From assembly GCA_003170275.1 (NCBI GenBank), contig PNAM01000088.1, positions 25,652 to 89,651 of the forward strand: a DNA stretch of 64,000 nucleotides. Direction: 5' to 3'. Source of the DNA: Myxococcales bacterium. GTDB taxonomy: Bacteria; Myxococcota_A; Polyangia; Palsa-1104. The position numbers were made by a program, and so were the translations under genes. Positions 37,531 to 46,675 of the stretch are shown piece by piece. Every line of letters starts with the position of its first letter. Positions within the stretch are counted from its first letter, which is position 1. Below the pieces are notes generated by a model. The model ran no database searches, was not told the origin of the DNA, and was given only the letters and a program-made list of their open reading frames with translations.

Positions 37531-38559
37531 ATGATGCGCCGATTCTTGATTCTGTTGGTTGCCTTCGTTTCTTCGTGCGGCGACGCGCAAACTGGCAGCG
37601 ATGGGAATGGGCCGGGCGGTGGATCTGGCAATCCGTCGACCATGAACAACGGGGGTGGAGCGGGCGACGGGCTCGGAGGTGGTAGTGTAGATGGCGGCGG
37701 CACTGGAGCGGGTGGGGGCGGAGGCGGTGGAGCCGGCGGCACGAGCACGACGGCCATCGGCCCGACGGGCGGCACAGTGACGCTCCTTCACTTCGGCATC
37801 ACCGGCGATACTCGACCGCCGAATTGCGAAGACACTGCGGGATATCCGACCAGCGTGATCACTACCATCGCGCAGGAATTCGAAAAGCTCGGGCTCGCTA
37901 TGGCGCTCGATCTCGGCGATCACATGTACGTGTGCAACAACGATCTGTCGATCGCGACGACGCAGATGGGCATCTACATGAACGCGATCAAGAGTTTCAC
38001 CGGGACGTGGTTCATGACGATGGGGAATCACGAGTGCACCGGCACGCCGTGCCTGCCCGGCTCCGGCAATGCCAATTACGTCTCGTATATGAAGGCGCTC
38101 GCACCGATCTCGAAACTGCCGTACTACACGCTCGACGTACAGACCTCGCTCGGCCTGGTGACCTTCGTGGTGATCGCCGACAACGCCTGGAGCTCGGCGC
38201 AGGCGACCTGGCTCGAGGCGACGTTGGCCGCTGCGGACACGAAGGCCAAGTACACGATCGTCGCACGCCACCATCCCGAGGGCGACAGCACGGTCTCCAC
38301 CAACGCGACGAGCGTGCAGATCATTCGCAATCACAAGTTCGCGCTGTTCCTGACCGGCCACTCCCACTACTACAAGCACATGACCACCGACGGGGGACGC
38401 GACCTGGTGATGGGCACCGGCGGAGCCCCGCTGATCGCCGGCGGAGCGTTTCACGGCTATGCCCTCATCGATCAGCAGGCCGATGGGCACTTGAAGGTCA
38501 CCGTCTACGACATTGGCAACGCGCTGCAGGACTCGTGGTCGGTGGGTCCGAACCAGTAG
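37531..38559 (+). CDS. Metallophosphoesterase lipoprotein
   Basis: GGAGGT 5' of the ATG at 37531 fixes the start; the signal has a lipobox VSSC (Cys16). After a long Gly/Ser linker the 342-residue product has all metallophosphoesterase blocks: GDTR, DLGDHMY, GNHEC, ARHHPEG and GHSHYYKH. It is thus a calcineurin-like phosphohydrolase that should act outside the cell. The gene ends in ALQDSWSVGPNQ, a C-terminus that is repeated as a stub at 25580-25636. Confidence 0.93.
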   Translation: MMRRFLILLVAFVSSCGDAQTGSDGNGPGGGSGNPSTMNNGGGAGDGLGGGSVDGGGTGAGGGGGGGAGGTSTTAIGPTGGTVTLLHFGITGDTRPPNCEDTAGYPTSVITTIAQEFEKLGLAMALDLGDHMYVCNNDLSIATTQMGIYMNAIKSFTGTWFMTMGNHECTGTPCLPGSGNANYVSYMKALAPISKLPYYTLDVQTSLGLVTFVVIADNAWSSAQATWLEATLAAADTKAKYTIVARHHPEGDSTVSTNATSVQIIRNHKFALFLTGHSHYYKHMTTDGGRDLVMGTGGAPLIAGGAFHGYALIDQQADGHLKVTVYDIGNALQDSWSVGPNQ

Positions 38560-38924
38560 CACGGCGCAGAATCGTCAGGGCTGCGTGGACTGGGTCGTCG
38601 CACCGACCCGGATGCGGAGGTCCAAGAGATATCCGCACCCGTTCGTCGTGCAGGCGAGCCAACGGTCAACCGGCGGCGCCCCAGCCCCGCCTCAGCCTTG
38701 GCGCGGGTGGAATGAGTTGCGCGAAACCTATACCGCGGACTCATCCAAAGAAGAAGTTTCCGCTCATTCAATCGGGCGCGGAGACGAGCCCGCAAGCTGC
38801 AAACTTCAGTGGGCAGGTGCGTCGCTTTTCGGCTTCAACGCAAGAAAGTCTGAAGGATAGGCATTCGGCGAAGCAATTACCGTTACGAAATCCGATACGG
38901 CCCCAGCGCCAAGGTGTCCCAAGG
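38560..38924 (+). other. 365 bp without a convincing gene
   Basis: No frame has a start with ribosome site and a motif. The region separates the metallophosphoesterase from the DUF4156-like gene and probably carries the latter's promoter. A plus-strand AT-richer stretch (AAAGAAGAAGTTTCCGCTCA, 38746-38765) lies inside it. Confidence 0.4.
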
Positions 38925-39296
38925 GTGAAGAAATCGAGGGTCCTCCAGATGATTGGTGTTTCCGCATTCGCGATGCTGGCCGCCTGTGCGTCGGCGCCCA
39001 AAGGGCGTTCGGCCCCATCGGCCTCCCGGCCGATGCGCAATGTTCCCCTGGTCATCAAGGCGCCACGCGCGGCCGACTTTCGCTTCGTTGGCAAGGTCGA
39101 AGGAGTCGCGGAGCTCGGCGAGTGGGTGTCGGCGGCGAATCATGCCCGCATCGACATTCAGCGCAAGGCCGAGGCCCTGGGCGCCGATCTGGTGCAGATC
39201 GATCGGGTGATCGTTCCGGATGACGGCGAACGCGGTCGGCTGGTGCTGCTGACCGGTCGTGCCTATCGCGCAGTCTTCAAGCGAGGGGATGATTGA
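38925..39296 (+). CDS. DUF4156-like lipoprotein
   Basis: A GTG at 38925 (or ATG at 38949) gives a lipobox LAAC in a 123-residue product. The mature part reads RAADFRFVGKVEGVAELGEW, then ARIDIQRKAEALGADLVQID and an ending VLLTGRAYR. That matches the DUF4156 layout: a strand with FxGxVxG, a helix with ARxDxxxKAxxLGAxxVxxD. The family is widespread in proteobacterial outer membranes with no known role. Confidence 0.75.
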   Translation: MKKSRVLQMIGVSAFAMLAACASAPKGRSAPSASRPMRNVPLVIKAPRAADFRFVGKVEGVAELGEWVSAANHARIDIQRKAEALGADLVQIDRVIVPDDGERGRLVLLTGRAYRAVFKRGDD

Positions 39297-39378
39297 GCCG
39301 TCAAATGCGCGATGCGGACGATGAAGTGCGGCGAGCAAGCGCCGCGGCGCTGTCGACTAAATGGGGCGCATTCGCGGT

Positions 39379-39570
39379 ATGAGGGTCAAGCGGCGCAGGC
39401 CTGCAGGGGAGCGAAAGAACGCGTACCTGCGGGTGAGAATGACGCAAACGCATAGCGATGAGCTCAGGGCCGCCGCCGCAAACGTGGGAATCTCCGTCTC
39501 GGCGTGGGTGACGGACCGGCTTCTCAAGTGCGCCCGCCAAGAGAAACCGCGCCGTGACGCACATGAATAG
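39379..39570 (+). CDS. Ribbon-helix-helix-type small DNA-binding protein
   Basis: The ATG at 39379 opens 63 residues: a basic N-terminus (RVKRRRPAGERKNAYLRVRM) and helices TQTHSDELRAAAANVGISVS then AWVTDRLLKCARQE. This is the strand-helix-helix pattern of mobilisation-type and antitoxin ribbon-helix-helix proteins. It overlaps the amidohydrolase gene by 8 bp, so it may autoregulate and set amidohydrolase expression; that is inference. Confidence 0.65.
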   Translation: MRVKRRRPAGERKNAYLRVRMTQTHSDELRAAAANVGISVSAWVTDRLLKCARQEKPRRDAHE

Positions 39571-41257
39571 GCTGCGGTTCCTGTTTTCATTGTGCGTCCT
39601 CGCGGCAGGCTGTGGCTCTCACGGAGGTGCGCCGTCCGATCTGGGCAGTGGCGTGGACGGCGGGGCGAAGACCACGATGTGTCCCGCGGCCGGCGCGGCA
39701 CCGCTCCCGTCTGGGACCTGCCAACTCACCGTTGGTGCTGCCGGCACGCTGATCACGGCGACGGTGCTGACTCCCGGCGAGATCCTGCGCGGCGGTCAGG
39801 TGCTCATCGGTGGCGACGGCAAGATCGCGTGCGTGGGGTGCGACTGCTCGGCACAGGCTGCAGGCGCGACCGCGCTCGCTTGTCCCACCGGCGTCCTGTC
39901 GCCCGGGCTCATCAACACGCACGATCACATCACCTACCAGACCGGTCCGGGTGTCGACTCCGGGGAGCGCTACGAGCAGCGCAACGACTGGCGCATCGGC
40001 CAGCGCGGTCACCTCAAGCTGCAATCCGGCGGTACCGGCACCCGCGCCCAGATCCAGCTCGCCGAGCTGCGCGCCATCCTCGCCGGCACGACCTCGACGG
40101 TTGGATCAGGCGGCGAAGCAGGCCTGGTTCGCAACCTCGACAAGGCCGATCCGTTGCAAGGAGGCCTGGGTGCGAAGCCCGTCTTCTTCGACACGTTTCC
40201 GCTCGGCGACACCAACGGAACGCAGCTCGCGTCGGGCTGCGCGTACCCCAAGATCGAGATGGCCTCCGCCATCAGCGGCGAGACGGCGTACTTTCCGCAT
40301 ATCTCCGAAGGCATCGATACGGTGGCGCGCAACGAGTTCCTCTGCGCCAGCTCGTCGGCGAACGGCGGCCAGGATCTGACCCAGCCGCAGAGCTCGTTCA
40401 TCCATTCGATCGCGCTGCAACCGGCGGACTATGCGCTGATGGCCACCGAGAGCGTCTCGTTGGTGTGGTCGCCGCGCTCCAATCTTCGGCTCTACGGCGA
40501 CACCGCGCACGTCGCCGAGGCGGCGCGGATGGGCGTGTCGATCACGCTGGGAACCGATTGGTTGCCATCCGGATCGATGAACCTGTTGCGCGAGCTGCGG
40601 TGTGCCGACGGTTTCAACCACGACTACTTGAGCGACTTCTTCACAGACGAGCAGCTGTGGCTGATGATCACGCGCTCGGCGGCGACGGCGGCGGCGTTCG
40701 ACTCGCTCATCGGCACCATCGCGATCGGGATGCATGCCGACCTGACGATCTTCAGCGGCGCGACCCATGCCGATCATCGAGCGGTGATCGCGGCCGAGCC
40801 GAGCGATGTGGTGCTAGTGCTGCGTGACGGCAAACCGCTCTTTGGCGATGCACCGCTGATCACCGGCTGGCCCGGGGTCGCGATGTGCGACGCGCTCGAT
40901 GTGTGCGGTACGCCCAAGGCGGCGTGCGTGATGACGGAGATCGGCATGACGCTCGCGGCGCTCCAAGCGGCGGTACCCGTGGGGAACTATCCGCTGTTCT
41001 TCTGCGGCGCGCCGGACAATGAGCCGACCTGTACGCCGATGCGAATGATGTCCGTAGATGGATCGACCGTCTACAGCGGGGTGAAGTCCGCGACCGACAG
41101 CGATGGCGATGGGATTCCCGATGCTCAGGACGACTGCCCTACGGTCTTCAATCCGGTGCGACCGGTCGATGCCGCCAAACAGGGCGACGCTGACGGAGAC
41201 GGGGTGGGTGACGCGTGCGATGCGTGTCCGATCCTTGCCGGCAACTCGGGCTGCTGA
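39563..41257 (+). CDS. Amidohydrolase lipoprotein with thrombospondin-type-3 tail
   Basis: A 564-residue product with lipobox VLAAGC. The enzyme part has an amidohydrolase HxH site (LSPGLINTHDHITYQTG) and a conserved later segment GVSITLGTDWLPSGSMNLLR (Asp candidate) of the adenine deaminase/hydantoinase-like superfamily. The final 60 residues are Asp-rich, DSDGDGIPDAQDDCP and DADGDGVGDACDACP, the calcium-binding thrombospondin type 3 repeats. A calcium-stabilised surface hydrolase is likely; the substrate is not known. Translation is coupled to the upstream ribbon-helix-helix gene. Confidence 0.88.
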   Translation: MNRLRFLFSLCVLAAGCGSHGGAPSDLGSGVDGGAKTTMCPAAGAAPLPSGTCQLTVGAAGTLITATVLTPGEILRGGQVLIGGDGKIACVGCDCSAQAAGATALACPTGVLSPGLINTHDHITYQTGPGVDSGERYEQRNDWRIGQRGHLKLQSGGTGTRAQIQLAELRAILAGTTSTVGSGGEAGLVRNLDKADPLQGGLGAKPVFFDTFPLGDTNGTQLASGCAYPKIEMASAISGETAYFPHISEGIDTVARNEFLCASSSANGGQDLTQPQSSFIHSIALQPADYALMATESVSLVWSPRSNLRLYGDTAHVAEAARMGVSITLGTDWLPSGSMNLLRELRCADGFNHDYLSDFFTDEQLWLMITRSAATAAAFDSLIGTIAIGMHADLTIFSGATHADHRAVIAAEPSDVVLVLRDGKPLFGDAPLITGWPGVAMCDALDVCGTPKAACVMTEIGMTLAALQAAVPVGNYPLFFCGAPDNEPTCTPMRMMSVDGSTVYSGVKSATDSDGDGIPDAQDDCPTVFNPVRPVDAAKQGDADGDGVGDACDACPILAGNSGC

Positions 41258-41457
41258 TCGGCCATCGCAGACCGTCCGCTGGGCGAGCCCAACACGCCGC
41301 GACGCTCGGAGCCTCGATCCCCTCGCGTTTCGTGACGTGATGTAGCGACTCCGTCTGCCTGACATTTTCGTCGCGGTCTCATCGGTTGGCCTGTGAGAAG
41401 TCTTCGAAGTCTGGGACGGCCTGAGACTTGCTCCGCGTCCTGAACGGAGGCAAGCGG

Positions 41458-41817
41458 ATGATTCTTGCGAGAGCGATGGTCCTGTGCGTCTTCTTCGTCG
41501 TCGGGTGCGGCGGCGATCCAAGCACTGCCGAGGACGCGAGCGCCGATGCGCGGGCCGGCAGTGACGGCGGTGGGCCTTGCGTACGCGACACGGACTGCCC
41601 GTCCAATGAGTACGGCTGCGGCTACAAGATCGCGGATGGGTGCTCGGCGATCGGGCATTGCGCGCGAATCCCTTCCCCCACCTGCGGCGCGATCATCATC
41701 CTCTGCGGATGCGATGGCTCCGAGGTTCGGTCCGGGGCCTGCTTCTACGCCGACGGCTTTGCGGGAGGGCCGACCACCGGAGCGTCGTCGCTCTCCTGCC
41801 ACGACGGCGGCCCATGA
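41458..41817 (+). CDS. Small Cys-rich lipoprotein
   Basis: ACGGAGGCAAGCGG precedes the ATG at 41458. The 119-residue product has a lipobox VVGC, an Ala/Asp linker (DASADARAGSDGGG) and a mature domain with ten cysteines, such as CVRDTDCPSNEYGCGYKIAD and CGCDGSEVRSGACF. All cysteines should be in disulfides. It is similar in layout, not sequence, to the other Cys-rich lipoproteins here. Function unknown. Confidence 0.78.
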   Translation: MILARAMVLCVFFVVGCGGDPSTAEDASADARAGSDGGGPCVRDTDCPSNEYGCGYKIADGCSAIGHCARIPSPTCGAIIILCGCDGSEVRSGACFYADGFAGGPTTGASSLSCHDGGP

Positions 41818-42172
41818 CACCTGATCGATCCAACGCGCCGTCTTCGCATTCGGGCTGAGCCTGCGACCGATGTTCGCCGCGAAGTAATGTTTGTTTTCTC
41901 GAGACCAGATCCCTATCTACGCTAGTTCAATCAGGGTCCCTGCCGATCGCGTTGGGGGTTCCTTCCGATGCGCAGGCGAGTCAGCGAGCATTCGATCTGC
42001 GGGCCCCCGATTTGAACCGACGAACTCATCGTCTGCGGAACTCCGCAGCGGTTCGCCCCGCGGGCGACTTGTGCGACGAAGGCGTCCAGCCAGACGGCGC
42101 AAGATAGCCAGCGTGCGCGGCGGCGTTGTTGCGGCGAATCGATGTCAGGAGCGAACGTTGCGGATCGCGAGG
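41818..42172 (+). other. 355 bp without a convincing gene
   Basis: The interval lies between two converging genes (41458-41817 and 42173-43969). No frame shows a motif or ribosome site. No stem-loop followed by a T-run was spotted. Confidence 0.4.
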
Positions 42173-43969
42173 CTACTGGCAGACTCCGCACTCCCAACCG
42201 TCGGTGCCGCAGCAACGCCAGGTGGCGCTGCACTTGGTGGTCGGCTGGCGCTTGCCGTTGCAGGTCGGCGGGGCCTTGGCGATGGTGCAGACGCCGCCCG
42301 AGCACGTGTTGCCGATGCCGCAGCACACCGCCACGCCAGTGCAGGGCACGCCCAAAGGCAGGCAGGCGCAGCTTCCGCCGGTGCACTTCTTGGAGCAGCA
42401 ATCGCCGTTTCCGTAGCAGCGCTCTCCGACGGTGGAGCAGTAGCACTGGCCCGAAACGCAGTCGTTGGAGCAGCAGCTGCTGCTGGCGCTGCAGCTCTGG
42501 CCCGTCGTATTGCAGGTACACACCTGGCTCGCGTTGCACGTCAGGCCGGTGCCGCACGGAGTGAACGAGCCGGGGCAGCACGGCTCGTTGAAGCCGCCGC
42601 AGGGCACGCACTTGTTCGCCGAGTTGCAGCCCATTCCGGCGCCGCAGCAGAGGTTGCCGCACGGCTTCGAGCCGTCGCAGCACACCGCCGTCCCCGTCTT
42701 CGGCGTCGCGGCATAGGCGGCCTGGACCAGCCCAATGATGTCGCCCTGGGGGTTCTTGACCGGATTGCCCATGGTGTCATAGGGCTGGTACGGCGCCGGC
42801 AGGAATGAATTGACGACTGCAACCACGGGTACGTCGCATTGAAAGATCCCCAGATAGGTCCAGATGGCAATGGGGACGTCGGGTAGGTCGCCGTTCTTGC
42901 AGAACTCGGTGGGGCCGCCGCAACTCCGACCCACCGTGTTGTCCCAGCCGAGCGAGGGGAGCGAGCCGGTGGTCAGTGGGGCCATCTCCGCCTTTTCCTG
43001 CGTGGAGAGCAGCACGCCGGTCTTGCTGGCAAGGTCGTTGGTGACTTTTAGGAGGTCATTCCCGCTCAAGTACCAACCGCCGCCTCCGCACGAGGGCGTC
43101 CAATCGTCCCAGTCGTGGCCCGGGTTCGATCCGGTGGGAAATGGGTAGGAGAGCATGTCGTTGGCCGCCGGCGCACACGTGCGAGCGCCGATCCCGACCG
43201 GCGCGAACACGTGCTGGTTCATATAGCCGACGTAGAAGCTTGCGCTCCACTTTGCCGGATCGCCGTCCGAAGGCTGATAGGTATTTCCCTCCATGAACGG
43301 CAGCAGCTCGCGAAAGATTGCAAAGTTGCAATTGTCGTAGACGGCCTTGTTCTTGTCGGAGACGTTCACACCGGCCGCAAGGAGCGTCTGCAGCCTCGGG
43401 TAGTCGGTCTTGTTTCCGCCGCAGTCGGTGAACACGCCGCCGGTGATCGCCGGCTGGTTGCAGTTGATGCCGGGCGGACAGCCGTCGCCGGCGTTGTTGC
43501 GAAAGCCGGACCGCTGCGAGAGCAGATCGCGGAAGGTCAACGTGTCGATGTTCGGGCCGAGCTTCCAACTCGGCCATAGATACGGCGCGATGAAGCTGTC
43601 GAGCGAGATGTTGTGCTTGGCGAGCGACTGCAGGACCGCGACGGTGGTGAGCACCTTCGAGACGCTCGCGACGTTGGTCGGGATGGAGGTCGACATCGGC
43701 ACGCCGTTCGACGGGGAGTCGGTGGCCGTGCGCGCGAACCCGCCGGTGAGCGGCGGCTTCGAGCCGACCAGAACCTCGTAGCCGGCGACCTTTCCTTTGA
43801 GCAGGCTGGCGATGTTCGCCGAGAACTTGCTCAGCGAGATGCAGCCGTTGGAATCGCAGGCGGTGTCGCCGGAGGTGCCGGCGGCGGAGCTGAGCTCGCC
43901 GGTTTCCGACAAGGGGACGCAGCCGACGACAAAGAGCTGCAGAACGATCAGAGTCAACGCTCGATTCAT
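42173..43969 (-). CDS. Serine hydrolase (beta-lactamase class C-like) with Cys-rich tail
   Basis: ATG at 43969 gives a 598-residue lipoprotein (lipobox VVGC). The catalytic domain has the SxxK motif Ser102-Val-Ser-Lys105 in NVASVSKVLTT and a YxN candidate in VYDNCNFAIFRE; the third motif was not pinned. This is the class C beta-lactamase / esterase / DD-peptidase group. The last 170 residues are a Cys-rich repeat tail (CCDGSKPCGNLCCGAG, CSASSSCCSNDCVSGQCYC) of the same kind as the gene at 31339. A truncated tail copy lies at 4640-4962. Confidence 0.88.
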   Translation of the reverse strand: MNRALTLIVLQLFVVGCVPLSETGELSSAAGTSGDTACDSNGCISLSKFSANIASLLKGKVAGYEVLVGSKPPLTGGFARTATDSPSNGVPMSTSIPTNVASVSKVLTTVAVLQSLAKHNISLDSFIAPYLWPSWKLGPNIDTLTFRDLLSQRSGFRNNAGDGCPPGINCNQPAITGGVFTDCGGNKTDYPRLQTLLAAGVNVSDKNKAVYDNCNFAIFRELLPFMEGNTYQPSDGDPAKWSASFYVGYMNQHVFAPVGIGARTCAPAANDMLSYPFPTGSNPGHDWDDWTPSCGGGGWYLSGNDLLKVTNDLASKTGVLLSTQEKAEMAPLTTGSLPSLGWDNTVGRSCGGPTEFCKNGDLPDVPIAIWTYLGIFQCDVPVVAVVNSFLPAPYQPYDTMGNPVKNPQGDIIGLVQAAYAATPKTGTAVCCDGSKPCGNLCCGAGMGCNSANKCVPCGGFNEPCCPGSFTPCGTGLTCNASQVCTCNTTGQSCSASSSCCSNDCVSGQCYCSTVGERCYGNGDCCSKKCTGGSCACLPLGVPCTGVAVCCGIGNTCSGGVCTIAKAPPTCNGKRQPTTKCSATWRCCGTDGWECGVCQ

Positions 43970-44442
43970 GAGGGCCTCGACGCGTAAGCACACGATGTGC
44001 CAAGCGCGAGGCGCCCGAATTGCCGCGCGCGCCGCGGGTTCGTGGCGCGCACCAGTAGCCGCGCGAGCCACGCCGGGGTGGCTACTGTTGTCTGGGAGGC
44101 TACAAACGTGGCGCCGCACTGACGCTGTGCGATCGTGTTTGCAGTCGGGGCTTCTGGGTGGAGGCTGCGCCGCGTCGCTCTCGTCGGATCCGTTGCCCGA
44201 ACGTAGGACGGTCGCCGGATCGGCCTGCGCCACCTCGAGGTCGAGCTGCGCGGCGGGCTGGCGGAGAAAGCCGGTCAGATAGGCCGCCGCGGAATACTGC
44301 GTGTGAGCTGAATCAGTGGCGGTGTCAGCAGCAGGATAGGCCCGTGCGGGAATTGGATCAGGCCGGCGGCGTAGAGTCGGGGGGGCATGCGCTCGCCCAT
44401 CTAGTGGACTGTTCTCGCTGCGATGATGCCCATTTAAGTAAA
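43970..44442 (+). other. 473 bp upstream of the AbiE operon, no clear gene
   Basis: It separates the serine hydrolase gene (minus strand) from the AbiE operon (plus strand), so it holds both promoters. Frames are Arg/Ala-rich. A minus-strand stub of about 39 codons (44283-44402, containing RLYAAGLIQFPHGPILLL) looks protein-like but is too short to assign. The last 60 bp, near 44430-44480, are clearly AT-richer than the surroundings. Confidence 0.4.
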
Positions 44443-44464
44443 CGACGTATCGACAGATACGTCG
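44443..44464. promoter_or_regulatory. Perfect inverted repeat, probable AbiE operator
   Basis: CGACGTATC and its exact reverse complement GATACGTCG flank a GACA spacer. The repeat ends 20 bp before the ATG of the toxin gene and lies in the AT-richer promoter stretch. AbiEi antitoxins are known to repress their operon through inverted repeats in this position, so this is the likely autoregulatory operator. Confidence 0.7.
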
Positions 44465-44484
44465 ATAAGTGACATACTAGGCGT

Positions 44485-45255
44485 ATGGGACCGAATCGTA
44501 CGATTCGCGAGCATGTGGAGGCCTTCCACCTGGGCTTCCTGCGCGTCCTCACATCGGGCACGGACAAGGCGCACTACATCGTCAAGGGCGGTTGCAACCT
44601 GCGTTTCTGGTTCAGGAGCGTTCGCTATTCCGAGGACCTCGACCTCGACGTGACGATCACCGCGCGCGCCACGCTCAAGAACAAGGTCGATCGGATTCTC
44701 GAAGGCGCCGCACTGGGAGCGATGTTGCGCACCCAGGGGCTGGTGCTAGGTAGCGTCTCGGCACCGAAGCAGACCGAGACCACGCAGCGATGGAAGCTCA
44801 TGTTAGCGGCAGAGGGGCGGAAGTCGGGGTTCCCGACGAAAATCGAGTTCTCGCGTAGGGGCAGCGTGCCCTCACACCTCTTCGAGCCGGTCGACGCGGC
44901 GCTCGCGCGCCATCACCGCGTCGCTGCGCCGCTCGCTCACCACTATCTCGCGCCGGCAGCGGTCGCGCAGAAGGTCGGCGCGCTCGCTCACCGCTCGGAG
45001 ACGCAGGCGCGCGACGTGTTCGACCTGCATCTCCTACTGACCACGGCGGTCGAGCCGGGTGCGATCCATCTCGACCCGGCGGCGCGGCGCGACCTCCCGC
45101 GCGCGATCGAGCGGGCCATGGACGTCTCGTTCGACGACTACCAGGGCCAGGTCGTTGTGTTTCTCGAGCCAGAGCACGCGGCGATCCACGCGTCGCGCGC
45201 CTGGTGGGATCAGATGCAATCGGACGTCGTCTCGGCGCTCGAGGCGCTGGCATGA
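44485..45255 (+). CDS. AbiEii/MenT-type nucleotidyltransferase toxin
   Basis: A 256-residue protein with the AbiEii signature HYIVKGGCNLRFWFRSVRYS followed by EDLDLDV: KGG-x-N-L-RF then the metal-binding D-L-D. A later conserved HYLAPAAVAQKVGALAHRSE block and RDVFDLHLLL (second acidic and helix) match the family. It should transfer a nucleotide to tRNA or other acceptor. The overlapping next gene is AbiEi-type antitoxin. Here the toxin gene comes first; many AbiE operons put the antitoxin first. Confidence 0.88.
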   Translation: MGPNRTIREHVEAFHLGFLRVLTSGTDKAHYIVKGGCNLRFWFRSVRYSEDLDLDVTITARATLKNKVDRILEGAALGAMLRTQGLVLGSVSAPKQTETTQRWKLMLAAEGRKSGFPTKIEFSRRGSVPSHLFEPVDAALARHHRVAAPLAHHYLAPAAVAQKVGALAHRSETQARDVFDLHLLLTTAVEPGAIHLDPAARRDLPRAIERAMDVSFDDYQGQVVVFLEPEHAAIHASRAWWDQMQSDVVSALEALA

Positions 45256-45872
45256 ATGCGAGCCAAGCCTACGCGCGCTTGCAGGGCCTCGGGGTTCCGG
45301 TGATCGCGACCAGCGACGCCGCGCAGGTGCTCGGTCAATCGGTCGACGCGGCGAACAAGACGCTCAAGCGGCTTGCCTGCTCGTCCCTGGTGACGCCGGC
45401 GGCACGCGGCGTGTGGGCTCTGTCGGGCACGATCGATCCATTCCTCCTCCCCGGGTATCTGACTGCGCCGCTGCCCAGCTATGTCTCGCTCCAGACCGCG
45501 CTGCACCATCACGGGATGATCGAGCAGATCCCGGCGGTGACTTATGTCGTCACGCTCGCGCGCGCGCGGCGCCTGCGGACGGCGTTCGGCACGTTCTCGA
45601 TGCATCGGGTGTCGCCCGAGTTCTTCGGCGGGTTCGAGGTGCTCGAGTCTGGCGTGATGATGGCGTCGCCGGAAAAGGCGTTGCTGGATGTGCTGTACTT
45701 GTCGGCAACGCGGAATCGGATGTTTGCGCGGCTGCCCGAGATCGAAATTCCGGCAACGTTCGATCGAAAAACGGCAGAGAAGTGGATGGCCCGAATCACC
45801 TCGCCACAGCTCGCGCGACTGGTGCGGTACCGATACGCCGCCGCAACCCGCGCCCGACGAGATCGTGCGTGA
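45252..45872 (+). CDS. AbiEi-type antitoxin / winged-helix regulator
   Basis: The ATG at 45252 overlaps the toxin TGA (ATGA), giving a 206-residue protein. The N-terminal winged helix (YARLQGLGVPVIATSDAAQV, LTPAARGVWAL-type wing) and the C-terminal block (LPSYVSLQTALHHHGMIEQI, ASPEKALLDVLYLSATRN) are the two halves of AbiEi_4-type antitoxins. It should neutralise the toxin and repress the operon through the palindrome at 44443. Confidence 0.87.
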   Translation: MNASQAYARLQGLGVPVIATSDAAQVLGQSVDAANKTLKRLACSSLVTPAARGVWALSGTIDPFLLPGYLTAPLPSYVSLQTALHHHGMIEQIPAVTYVVTLARARRLRTAFGTFSMHRVSPEFFGGFEVLESGVMMASPEKALLDVLYLSATRNRMFARLPEIEIPATFDRKTAEKWMARITSPQLARLVRYRYAAATRARRDRA

Positions 45873-45975
45873 GCGCAATCGGCGGATTGGGCTCACGAGT
45901 GCGGTTGGCAAGCAGCACATTTCGACGATACACTCCACCGGCCGCAGCTCCACATACCCACGAGGAGAACGTACG

Positions 45976-46494
45976 ATGAAGACATCTATCCAGACACTGT
46001 TCGCTGTGATGCTCGTGTTGTCGGGCACGGTCGCGATCGCCGGCCGTCCCGAGCCGAGCCGGTATCCCAATCTGGTCAAATCGTGGGAGGCCATTCAGAC
46101 CGCGAAGGGGCACGTGCAAAAAGCCGAAGTAGCCCACGAGAAGAGTGGCACCCTGGGCGGTCACGGCGGGCTCGCCGTGCAGGCGATCAACGCCGCCGAG
46201 TTGGAGATCGATCAAGCGGTCGGTTTCGCCGAGACCCATCATAAGCCCGGCCCTCCCGGCGTGGTAACCCCCAAGCCGCCGCTCACCGCGACGCCCGACG
46301 ATGTGAAGTATCCCAACCTGGGCGATGCGCGCCTCCAGATCGAGTGGGCCGTGCGTCACGTCGAAGACGCGATGCAGTATCACGCTCCCACCGGCACGCT
46401 CGGGGGTCACGGCGAGAAGGCCGTCGAGCACCTTCGGCGCGCTTTGCGGGAGATCAACGAGGCCGAACGCTGGGCCGATTCACACCATCGATAG
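45976..46494 (+). CDS. Secreted protein with two tandem helical repeats
   Basis: GAGGAGAA precedes the ATG at 45976. A signal peptide (MKTSIQTLFAVMLVLSGTVA) is followed by a 150-residue mature protein of two homologous units: YPNLVKSWEAIQTAKGHVQK ... GTLGGHGGLAVQAINAAELE ... ETHH, and YPNLGDARLQIEWAVRHVED ... GTLGGHGEKAVEHLRRALRE ... DSHH. Each unit is a pair of helices linked by TLGGHG. His-rich loops (GGHG, HH) may bind metal. The function is not known. It is a clean internal duplication. Confidence 0.75.
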   Translation: MKTSIQTLFAVMLVLSGTVAIAGRPEPSRYPNLVKSWEAIQTAKGHVQKAEVAHEKSGTLGGHGGLAVQAINAAELEIDQAVGFAETHHKPGPPGVVTPKPPLTATPDDVKYPNLGDARLQIEWAVRHVEDAMQYHAPTGTLGGHGEKAVEHLRRALREINEAERWADSHHR

Positions 46495-46675
46495 GAGCGC
46501 TCGCGCGGGCAAGCACGCGGCGGCGCACCACGGCAGCCCTGGCCTCGTCCCATGCTGATTTGCTTCAGCGCGATCGCAGAGGCGCGAGCTGCGCCTCGGG
46601 GTCCTGTTGGCGCTCTCATTGATAGAGGCTGGCTCGGGTAGCGTCAGCCTTCCGAGGTCGGCCGATGTCGCCTGC

